6,100 nt of DNA from an uncultured Clostridia bacterium (GTDB lineage Bacteria; Bacillota; Clostridia; Christensenellales; UBA1242): the NCBI GenBank assembly GCA_944381255.1, contig CALWKL010000026.1:1-6100 (forward strand), read 5' to 3'. Made by a program: the position numbers and the translations under genes. The notes under the pieces were generated by a model. That model made no database searches. It saw nothing but the letters and a program-made list of their open reading frames with translations, and was not told where the DNA came from. Below are positions 1-4,633 of the stretch, one piece after another (the stretch's first letter is position 1; each line of letters starts with the position of its first letter).

Positions 1-195
1 TTACATATGCTTTTGGGTAGACTAGAGAATGTAAATCCAATAAAAATTTTGCGTATGGGCTATGCTCAGGTAGGGAAGAATGGAGAGTTTTTGCATAGTG
101 TAAATGATGCTGATATTGGAGAAAATGTTACAATAAATTTGATAGATGGTACATTAGATTGTGAGATAAAAGCAAAAAAGGGGAAAGCAAAATGA
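1..195 (+). CDS. xseA: Exonuclease VII large subunit, C-terminal end (partial, 5' truncated by window)
   Basis: This is the last 64 residues of the large, catalytic subunit of exonuclease VII, which with XseB degrades single-stranded DNA to oligonucleotides in the cytoplasm. The reading frame is open from base 1, so the gene starts outside the window; the ATG at 7 is internal. The visible segment has the typical XseA tail: a helix with 'LENVNPIKILRMGYAQV' (family pattern L..l.P..vL.RGYa.v), then a short beta-rich end (residues about 28-58) with 'DADIGENVTINLIDGTLDCE', resembling the usual 'G..v.i.l.DG...a.v' pattern. The Lys-rich tail 'KAKKGKAK' precedes the stop. The TGA stop overlaps the xseB start in an ATGA arrangement, which implies translational coupling and an operon. 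Family assignment is strong because both sequence and neighbour agree. Confidence 0.93.
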   Translation, partial: LHMLLGRLENVNPIKILRMGYAQVGKNGEFLHSVNDADIGENVTINLIDGTLDCEIKAKKGKAK

Positions 196-401
196 ACTTT
201 GAAGAATCTGTAAAGAGACTAGAAGAAATAGTAAGATTACTCGAGAGCGGAGAGGTAAAACTCGATGATGTCAATGCTCTATTCAATGAAGGGGCTGAGA
301 TTGCAAAGAATTGCTATAAATTACTACAGGAGAGCAAGGGCAAGGTAACAGTGCTGAGGACAGAACTTGGTGAATTAGTCGAAAAGCCACTACAAGACTA
401 A
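192..401 (+). CDS. xseB: Exonuclease VII small subunit
   Basis: A 69-residue protein of normal length for XseB, the small subunit that binds several-fold to XseA and is needed for exonuclease VII activity. It shows the family pattern 'MNFEESVKRLEEIVRLLESG' at residues 1-20, followed by 'LDDVNALFNEGAEIAKNC' at about 24-41 (family: F.e.l..Le.Iv..LE.g...Le....ly..G..l...c). It is almost wholly alpha-helical and acidic/leucine-rich, as expected for a helical hairpin. The ATG overlaps the xseA stop by 4 bp, and a GGGG-containing Shine-Dalgarno site lies at about 178-184 in the end of xseA. A hairpin terminator follows within 15 bp. In many Firmicutes ispA (farnesyl diphosphate synthase) comes next; here it does not. 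Confidence 0.95.
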   Translation: MNFEESVKRLEEIVRLLESGEVKLDDVNALFNEGAEIAKNCYKLLQESKGKVTVLRTELGELVEKPLQD

Positions 402-415
402 TTGATAATTTAACT

Positions 416-443
416 AATGAGTATTTTTACTCATTTTTATTTT
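416..443 (+). terminator. Intrinsic terminator of xseA-xseB
   Basis: A perfect 8-bp inverted repeat (AATGAGTA at 416-423, loop TTTT, TACTCATT at 428-435) is followed by a T-rich stretch up to about 443. It begins 14 bp after the xseB stop. The stem is AT-rich, so efficiency may be moderate. The first possible ATG of the downstream reading frame (417) lies inside the left arm, which argues against that start. Confidence 0.75.
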
Positions 444-497
444 ATAATGTACATATATTATAACGTGAAAAAAAATAATGAGAAGCCAAAAGAAAAT

Positions 498-1061
498 ATG
501 ATACGCGTGTTGTCTAGTAGCAAAAAGGAAAAGCCTAGTAAAAATATACGGTGGTTAGTAGAGGTATTTGTTACAACCCTAGGACTTTCTATAATGTTTG
601 CACTAATCGCAGAATTAATGTTGTCTCATACAAATCTCGCGCTTGCATTGATTTTGATTTTATTTTTAATGATTGGCAACATTTTTTTTGATATTATAGG
701 TATGGCTGTAACTGCATGCAATGTAAAGCCATTACTAGAGCTTAGTAAAAAGAATGAACGTGGAGCAAGCATTGCACTAAGATTAGTGAAGAACGCAGAC
801 AAAGTATCATGTATTTGCTCTGATGTGGTAGGTGATATTTGTAGTATATTGTGCGGTGCTTGTGGAGTAAGTTTTGCTGCTATACTGCTGTCTTCTATGC
901 CGTCGGTAAACTCGCTGATACTTTCCATTCTAGTAAATGCAATAATCGCTTCTACCACAATTACTGCTAAAGCTATAGGCAAGACTTATGCGATAAATTA
1001 TTCTACCAAAATTGTATTGAGTGTGGCTCGCAAACTGTCAGTATTCGTAGGTAAAAAATAA
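498..1061 (+). CDS. Small polytopic membrane protein, DUF21/CorB (CNNM)-like transmembrane domain
   Basis: With the start chosen here the protein has 187 residues. The frame stays open upstream to an ATG at 417, but that codon lies in the xseB terminator stem, and a second ATG at 447 overlaps a TATAAT-like sequence. The ATG at 498 gives a short Lys-rich cytoplasmic tail and then the first membrane helix; its ribosome site is weak (AGAAG, 481-485), and a GTG at 465 is an alternative. Four hydrophobic segments are visible at about residues 20-41, 46-69, 112-131 and 137-158. The middle part ('FDIIGMAVTACNVKPLLELS' then 'KKNERGASIALRLVKNADKV') resembles the conserved region of the CNNM/CorB DUF21 domain, where a short helix-loop precedes '..A..gn.gA..al.l'. 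No CBS or CorC domain follows, so it would be the membrane part only. A magnesium transport role is inference from this resemblance. Many clostridial genomes annotate a similar protein as a CorB-like transporter. Family call moderate, function uncertain. Confidence 0.6.
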   Translation: MIRVLSSSKKEKPSKNIRWLVEVFVTTLGLSIMFALIAELMLSHTNLALALILILFLMIGNIFFDIIGMAVTACNVKPLLELSKKNERGASIALRLVKNADKVSCICSDVVGDICSILCGACGVSFAAILLSSMPSVNSLILSILVNAIIASTTITAKAIGKTYAINYSTKIVLSVARKLSVFVGKK

Positions 1062-1174
1062 AAATTTATCATATTTTTGCATACTAGAGTGCCTTTGAAA
1101 TGGCTATTTTTAAGCATTCTACTATCAAAATGCGTAAATTAATAAAAAATTTTGCATAAAAACACAAAAGGGTA

Positions 1175-1203
1175 TTGCATAATTATAAATTTTGTTATAT
1201 AAT
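1175..1203 (+). promoter_or_regulatory. Sigma-A promoter of argR
   Basis: The -35 element TTGCAT (1175-1180) and the perfect -10 element TATAAT (1198-1203) are separated by 17 bp, the optimal spacing. The predicted transcription start is near 1210, about 30 bases before the argR start codon. The ARG-box-like palindrome at 1208-1223 covers this start point. Confidence 0.8.
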
Positions 1204-1207
1204 AGGA

Positions 1208-1223
1208 TTGTATAAATATACAA
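1208..1223 (+). promoter_or_regulatory. Probable ArgR operator (ARG box), autoregulation
   Basis: TTGTATAAATATACAA is a perfect inverted repeat with 7-bp arms and a 2-bp centre. Its core TGTATAAATATACA matches the general ARG box TGAATAAAAATTCA at 11 of 14 positions and keeps the outer TG...CA and the inner AT...AT pairs. It lies just downstream of the -10 box, over the expected transcription start and against the Shine-Dalgarno site. ArgR bound here would block its own promoter, as arginine repressors commonly do. A weaker match (TGCATAAAAACACA, 1153-1166) lies upstream of the -35 element. Confidence 0.6.
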
Positions 1224-1238
1224 AGGATGGTAAATATT

Positions 1239-1697
1239 ATGGCAAGGACAGCGCGTCAGGCAAAAATCATCGAAATTATTAATAAGTCCGAAATTGATAC
1301 TCAGGACGAATTGGTGAATGCTTTAAAAGATGCTGGCTTCAAAGTTACGCAAGCGACCATTAGTAGAGATATCAAAGATTTAGGTCTATTTAAGGTCGCA
1401 GGAGAGAAAAAGAAGTATAAGTATGCAATTGTAGAAGGGGACAATCATGGTTATGCTGGCAAAATTAATACCATTTTTAAAGAATCTATGTTGAGTGTTG
1501 TGGCAGTAAATAATCAAGTGGTAGTCAAGACTCTCAAAGGTGTAGCGAATGTGATAGGTTCAGTGATTGATAAACTAACCATATCTCAAGTGCTAGGTGT
1601 TGTGTATGGAGATGACACTATCCTTCTCATCACAGAAAACGCTGAGTCAGCAAACATTGTGGTAGAAAGGATAAAAGAATTTATGACAACTCTGTAA
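1239..1697 (+). CDS. argR: Arginine repressor ArgR/AhrC
   Basis: A 152-residue arginine-responsive transcription regulator of normal family length. It acts as a hexamer with L-arginine as co-repressor, shutting off arginine biosynthesis and, in Bacillus, activating catabolism. The N-terminal winged helix domain (about 1-70) contains 'TQDELVNALKDAGF' and the recognition helix 'VTQATISRDIKDLGL', with the invariant Ser-Arg pair. The C-terminal oligomerisation and arginine-binding domain (about 80-152) ends with 'VVYGDDTILLI', holding the GDD motif that binds arginine. The start at 1239 is chosen because AAAGGATGG (1222-1230) is a good Shine-Dalgarno site 8 bases upstream; the in-frame ATG at 1227 lies within that site and would add only MVNI. 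The gene has its own promoter and terminator, so it is monocistronic. In Bacillus and most Clostridia recN follows argR; here spoIVB follows directly. Confidence 0.95.
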   Translation: MARTARQAKIIEIINKSEIDTQDELVNALKDAGFKVTQATISRDIKDLGLFKVAGEKKKYKYAIVEGDNHGYAGKINTIFKESMLSVVAVNNQVVVKTLKGVANVIGSVIDKLTISQVLGVVYGDDTILLITENAESANIVVERIKEFMTTL

Positions 1698-1703
1698 GTA
1701 AAA

Positions 1704-1736
1704 ACGCAATCAAGTTTACTTTGATTGTGTTTTTTT
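1704..1736 (+). terminator. Intrinsic terminator of argR
   Basis: A 10-bp stem (ACGCAATCAA at 1704-1713 with TTGATTGTGT at 1721-1730, including one G-U pair), a 7-base loop and a run of T (1731-1736) start 7 bases after the argR stop. This is a standard rho-independent terminator and separates argR from spoIVB. Confidence 0.9.
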
Positions 1737-1789
1737 ATTAAGTAAATGAAGAAAATTTTTTGACAATAAGATTTTACTTTTTTTAACTA

Positions 1790-1819
1790 GCATAATTTGT
1801 ATAGCAATAAAGCACACTA
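1790..1819 (+). promoter_or_regulatory. Candidate forespore (sigma-G type) promoter of spoIVB
   Basis: GCATA (1790-1794) and CACACTA (1813-1819) are spaced by 18 bp. This fits the Bacillus sigma-G pattern GHATR-18-CATNHTA with one mismatch in the -10 box. spoIVB is expressed in the forespore in Bacillus, so the match is biologically sensible. A caution is that transcription would start near 1826, leaving a leader of only about 12 bases that begins at the GAGGA ribosome site. A perfect sigma-A -35 sequence TTGACA (1760-1765) is also present, but the best -10 at 17 bp (TTAACT) is poor. Confidence 0.5.
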
Positions 1820-1837
1820 CTCCTTGAGGATATGCGT

Positions 1838-2992
1838 ATGAAAATTCAAAAGATTTTAATTTCAATTACTTTTTTAGTTGCTACAATATTTATGATAATA
1901 TGCTGGGCAGTGCCTTTCGATGACATCAATAAAATGCCAGAAAATATTGTAGTAAATTCACAAAACAATGACCCTAACCTTGGGGGATTGGTAAATACCG
2001 TGTACAATGAAGATAGCAACACGGTAGATTTTATGTTGCTTAATACAATAAAATTGCGAACAGTGAACGCTATCGAAACGAAACAAGTATATATCGGTGG
2101 AGATACTTTAGGATTTGAATATCAGGGAGATGGTGTGCTTGTCGTCTCGAATAAAGGACTAGGGGTAGAAAATACAGAATTAGAAGTTGGAGATATAATT
2201 AAATCGGTCAATAATGTTGAGGTAAATAGCATTAGAGATTTAAGACAGGTACTAGATGATAAAGATTCGGTAAAATCAGGCGTTTTATTAAAAATCGTTC
2301 GCAATGATGCAGTAATTGAAAAAGAAATCAAACCATCATTTGATGCCTTGACACAAAAATACAAATTAGGTATATGGGCAAAAGATGGATTGAATGGCGT
2401 AGGCACACTTACATACATTGACCCGACTTCAGGCAGATATGGAGCACTAGGACACCCTATAGTAGAGCCTAGTACACGAATTATTCTAGATGTCGAGAGT
2501 GGCACGGTGCAAAAATGTGTAGTGCTGGGTGTAAAGAAAGCTGGTAGAGGTAGTCCTGGTGAAATCAAAGCTGTACTTTCTCGTGGAGATAGTGCGGTAG
2601 GTAGCGTAGATAAGAATTGTGAATCAGGTATTTTTGGTACTTTGAATTTAGAGAAAATTGATACTAGCAATCGAACTCTAGTAGATTTAGGTGGTAGGTT
2701 ATCTGCACATCCAGGTAAAGCTTTTATTTATAGTGCTATAGATGGCAAAAATATTCGACCTTACGAAATAGAAATTATCAAAACTAATTATCAAGGTTCG
2801 GGCAGTCAAAAAAATCTTGTATTTAGGGTAACTGATAAGAGGTTGCTATCTAGTACTGGTGGTATAGTACAAGGTATGAGTGGTAGTCCAATTGTGCAAG
2901 ATAGCAAACTTATCGGTGCAGTAACTCATGTCTTTGTAAATGACCCAACTAAAGGCTTTGGAATATATATTGACAATATGATAAATAATTGA
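1838..2992 (+). CDS. spoIVB: SpoIVB peptidase (forespore serine protease, sigma-K checkpoint)
   Basis: A 384-residue S55-family serine peptidase. In Bacillus it is made in the forespore, crosses the inner membrane and cleaves SpoIVFA, which releases pro-sigma-K processing in the mother cell; in Clostridia lacking that checkpoint its target is less clear. An N-terminal membrane anchor spans about residues 5-26. A PDZ domain lies at about 96-166, with 'LEVGDIIKSVNNVEV' as the typical carboxylate-binding loop region. The peptidase domain follows: 'YGALGHPI' carries catalytic His206, 'VTDKRLL' carries Asp333, and 'GGIVQGMSGSPIVQ' carries Ser348. The spacing (142 from His to Ser, 15 from Asp to Ser) equals that of His236, Asp363 and Ser378 in the Bacillus enzyme, so the triad appears intact. 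The ATG at 1838 is preferred over 1832 because GAGGA (1826-1830) is 7 bases away from it but only 1 base from the other. The protein is about 40 residues shorter than the Bacillus one, in the N-terminal part. Confidence 0.96.
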   Translation: MKIQKILISITFLVATIFMIICWAVPFDDINKMPENIVVNSQNNDPNLGGLVNTVYNEDSNTVDFMLLNTIKLRTVNAIETKQVYIGGDTLGFEYQGDGVLVVSNKGLGVENTELEVGDIIKSVNNVEVNSIRDLRQVLDDKDSVKSGVLLKIVRNDAVIEKEIKPSFDALTQKYKLGIWAKDGLNGVGTLTYIDPTSGRYGALGHPIVEPSTRIILDVESGTVQKCVVLGVKKAGRGSPGEIKAVLSRGDSAVGSVDKNCESGIFGTLNLEKIDTSNRTLVDLGGRLSAHPGKAFIYSAIDGKNIRPYEIEIIKTNYQGSGSQKNLVFRVTDKRLLSSTGGIVQGMSGSPIVQDSKLIGAVTHVFVNDPTKGFGIYIDNMINN

Positions 2993-3010
2993 TAAATGAC
3001 TTACTTTTTT

Positions 3011-3028
3011 ATATTTTTGCAAAAATAT
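3011..3028. repeat. 18-bp perfect palindrome between spoIVB and spo0A
   Basis: ATATTTTTGCAAAAATAT is perfectly self-complementary and begins 18 bp after the spoIVB stop. It has no GC-rich stem, no loop and no T-tract beyond its own, so it is a poor terminator. It could be a regulator site or part of the AT-rich upstream region of the spo0A promoter. Its role is unknown. Confidence 0.5.
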
Positions 3029-3046
3029 TTAACATTTTTGAAAATA

Positions 3047-3080
3047 TTTACAAAAATTTACAAAAATCGTTTTACAAATT
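3047..3080 (+). repeat. Tandem 10-bp repeats upstream of spo0A
   Basis: TTTACAAAAA occurs twice back to back (3047-3056 and 3057-3066). After a 4-bp gap a third, partial copy TTTACAAATT (3071-3080) supplies the -35 element of the spo0A promoter. The 10-bp period puts the copies on one face of the helix. No TGTCGAA-type 0A box or its reverse complement is present between 2993 and 3146. Confidence 0.65.
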
Positions 3081-3099
3081 AAAAAATCTGTGTTATTAT
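3071..3099 (+). promoter_or_regulatory. Sigma-A promoter of spo0A with extended -10
   Basis: The -35 element TTTACA (3071-3076) and the -10 element TATTAT (3094-3099) are separated by 17 bp, and a TG at 3091-3092 gives the extended -10 form TGnTATTAT. Transcription should start near 3106. No sigma-H type promoter was recognised, unlike Bacillus spo0A, which has both vegetative and sporulation promoters. Confidence 0.7.
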
Positions 3100-3124
3100 A
3101 CAAAAAACTAGGAGTGATATTGAT

Positions 3125-3193
3125 ATGCAAAGGAGTTTTACACAGAATGAAAGTCGTTTATTATTCGTCATGGCAAAAGGAGTCTATCTCTAG
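3125..3193 (+). CDS. Possible 22-codon upstream ORF overlapping the spo0A start
   Basis: An ATG at 3125 is preceded by AGGAG (3110-3114), 10 bases upstream, which is as good as the spo0A ribosome site. It opens a 22-codon frame (beginning MQRSFTQNES) that ends at TAG 3191-3193, 44 bases inside spo0A and in a different frame. The ribosome site of spo0A lies within this small frame, so translating it could block or couple spo0A translation. The peptide has no recognisable similarity. The same AGGAG could instead serve an in-frame TTG (3120) as an alternative spo0A start. Reported as a possibility only. Confidence 0.25.
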   Translation: MQRSFTQNESRLLFVMAKGVYL

Positions 3194-3896
3194 TATTTCA
3201 AAGGAACTTTTTAGTAAGGGCATCACTTATGAGATAGAGGTAGATTATGCAAAAGTTATCTTTGAAGCAAAGAATAAGCAAATTGATGTTTTAGTAATAA
3301 ACCTTGAGGAATATGTCGCTAATCCTCAAATTATGAATATATTTAAAGAAGGAGAAATATTTGCTATCCCATCTGTTTTGGTAGTAGGGGTGGAGAGCGA
3401 GCAGAATATATATCTTCCTACAAATTACCACCTTATACACTTTAGTCAACTCGTAGATAAAGTACTAGAAATCTATAGCAATAGCAATAAGGGCTACAAA
3501 AATTTAAAAGGGCAATTTCCCGAGTTGGATATAATGCGGATAGCGCACGAGACTTTGTCTCAACTTGGCTTCAACATTAGCACTTTTGGGACAATATATC
3601 TACAAGATTGTATTGCCGAGGTAATGAATCACAACTGCAACCCAACACAATTAAATAAGACGGTGTACAATCAAATATCAGCAAAGCATAATTCTAGTAT
3701 TGCTAATGTTGTGCGTTGCACTCGTGCTTCGCTTGAGACGGCATGGAAAAGGCACAAGAGAAAGGCAGGAAGGCTTAGTAGCGGGGTAAGTTTTGATGAT
3801 TTTACCTTGTGCCCTAGCGTAAAAGAATTTATATATTATGTGGCATATAAGTTAAATAACTATACGCAAAATCTAAATTACAAAAATGCCATTTAA
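3147..3896 (+). CDS. spo0A: Spo0A-family sporulation regulator with degenerate (non-phosphorylatable) receiver domain
   Basis: A 249-residue protein (Bacillus Spo0A has 267), identified by its position directly after spoIVB and by its C-terminal domain. That effector domain (about residues 129-237) follows Spo0A along its length: 'RIAHETLSQLGFNISTFGTIYL', a helix ending 'CIAEVMNH', the HTH region 'TQLNKTVYNQISAKHNSS' and 'NVVRCTRASLETAWKR', then 'CPSVKEFIYYVAYKL'. The N-terminal 1-111 retains the alternating strand/helix order of a receiver, but its active residues are gone: the acidic pair is Ser7-Ser8 (KVVYYSS), the phospho-acceptor is Asn52 (DVLVIN), the switch Thr is Gly, and the Lys is His (YHLIHF). 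It should bind DNA as a sporulation master regulator but not accept phosphate. ATG 3147 is chosen because AAAGGAG (3129-3135) lies 11 bases before it and 'MKVVYYSS' starts the first strand; the open frame from GTG 3090 overlaps the promoter. TTG 3120 is an alternative. The reading frame is intact, with no sign of decay. Confidence 0.9.
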   Translation: MKVVYYSSWQKESISSISKELFSKGITYEIEVDYAKVIFEAKNKQIDVLVINLEEYVANPQIMNIFKEGEIFAIPSVLVVGVESEQNIYLPTNYHLIHFSQLVDKVLEIYSNSNKGYKNLKGQFPELDIMRIAHETLSQLGFNISTFGTIYLQDCIAEVMNHNCNPTQLNKTVYNQISAKHNSSIANVVRCTRASLETAWKRHKRKAGRLSSGVSFDDFTLCPSVKEFIYYVAYKLNNYTQNLNYKNAI

Positions 3897-3911
3897 TTTG
3901 TAATACTATAT

Positions 3912-3953
3912 AAAAAATGCTCATAAAATTAAGTATGGCGCATTTTTCTTTTT
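3912..3953 (+). terminator. Terminator-like hairpin between spo0A and spoIIM, overlapping the spoIIM start
   Basis: AAAAATGC (3913-3920) pairs with GCATTTTT (3940-3947). An inner CATA (3922-3925)/TATG (3934-3937) pairing follows across a small internal loop, and more T residues come after (3949-3953). It begins 15 bp after the spo0A stop and looks like an intrinsic terminator of modest strength. Both possible ATG starts of spoIIM (3917 and 3935) are inside the structure. Confidence 0.6.
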
Positions 3954-4564
3954 ATCGCAGTTGGAGTTCTTTTTGTTATTATTTAAAAGATGATTTTTGC
4001 GAAAATAAGCGATGGTATATTTTGGTTCTAGCATTGATAGGACTAGGATTTTTGATAGGCTTAATCGCTGGAATTAGGATTTCTCCAGATGCATCTATAA
4101 GTAAACTACCTGATAGTGCTCTTCAAAATTATTTGGAAGGCAATAGTGGTGTGTTCGGCGTATTTTGCTCTAGATTATTTAGTATACTGCTAATCTTTCC
4201 AATTATTTTAGTTACTAACATAAAGCCGATAGGTAGTGTGCTTACCTTTATGTTGATACTGTATAAAAGTTTTGGCTTGGGGACTATGTGTGCTTTTTTC
4301 ATTGCTATTTTTAACTTGGGTGGCTTCGTGAATGTGATATTTTTACTGCTACCTACTCAACTGTTATTTTTGAGTGCAATAGGTCTATTTGCGATTGCTT
4401 GTGTATCATATAATTTTAGATGTAGGACATATGGAGGCAGTATTTTATGCAAAGATTTCTTTTTAAGTAGCAGGGTAATGATTATTACTGCATTAATAAT
4501 TGCATTATCATCAGTGATTTTGGAAATTCTGCTTTTACCATGGCTTTGTGCACTCCTAATTTAG
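3935..4564 (+). CDS. spoIIM: Stage II sporulation protein M-like membrane protein
   Basis: A 209-residue polytopic membrane protein. SpoIIM is part of the SpoIID-SpoIIM-SpoIIP complex that remodels septal peptidoglycan during engulfment, SpoIIM being the membrane anchor. Five hydrophobic segments are seen at about residues 28-47, 79-97, 100-125, 132-159 and 181-206. Family-like features are 'YKSFGLGTMCAFFIAIF' followed by 'LLPTQLLFL' (clostridial SpoIIM: KGF..G...sf....G......LPqN...) and the C-terminal 'VILEILLLPWL' with the Glu and Pro of the usual 'G.llE.yv.P.ll'. Length and position (spo0A upstream, dacF downstream, both in the same region in Bacillus) support the call. The start is uncertain: ATG 3935 gives 209 residues, ATG 3917 gives 215, neither has a Shine-Dalgarno site, and both lie in a hairpin. 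'RSWSSFCYYLKDD' before the first helix looks like genuine coding sequence. Eight cysteines are present, an unusual number. Overall similarity is loose, so the call rests partly on context. Confidence 0.72.
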   Translation: MAHFSFYRSWSSFCYYLKDDFCENKRWYILVLALIGLGFLIGLIAGIRISPDASISKLPDSALQNYLEGNSGVFGVFCSRLFSILLIFPIILVTNIKPIGSVLTFMLILYKSFGLGTMCAFFIAIFNLGGFVNVIFLLLPTQLLFLSAIGLFAIACVSYNFRCRTYGGSILCKDFFLSSRVMIITALIIALSSVILEILLLPWLCALLI

Positions 4565-4633
4565 CATTTTAATTTTTACTTTACATAAAATAATGTGAAA
4601 TGCAAATGCTATTAGTAAATTAGGAGGTTTTGT

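Noticed and set aside
417..497. N-terminal extension of the DUF21-like protein from ATG 417
   Set aside because: The ATG lies inside the xseB terminator stem and there is no ribosome site; the extension reads as AT-rich intergenic sequence.
626..982. 118-codon open frame on the minus strand inside the DUF21-like gene
   Set aside because: It is antisense to a convincing membrane protein gene, has no recognisable domain and no good ribosome site was seen; a shadow of the sense codon pattern.
1062..1140. Possible terminator after the DUF21-like gene (A/T-only pairing near 1056-1078; GCC/GGC pairing near 1092-1105)
   Set aside because: The first has no GC pairs and the second has only three adjacent pairs with mismatches outside; neither is convincing.
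2122..2670. 182-codon open frame on the minus strand inside spoIVB
   Set aside because: It lies opposite the PDZ and peptidase region of an intact spoIVB and its Ser/Thr/Pro-rich translation looks like reverse-complemented coding sequence.
3090..3146. N-terminal extension of Spo0A from GTG 3090
   Set aside because: The codon lies just upstream of and overlapping the extended -10 element, so it would be upstream of the predicted transcription start.
2993..3146. 0A box or sigma-H promoter for spo0A autoregulation
   Set aside because: No TGTCGAA-like site on either strand and no convincing sigma-H pattern was found.
4564..4603. Inverted repeat GCATTT...AAATGC with an inner TTTACAT/ATGTGAA pairing after spoIIM
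   Set aside because: The stem is weak and AT-rich, and no T-tract follows it, so it was not called a terminator.
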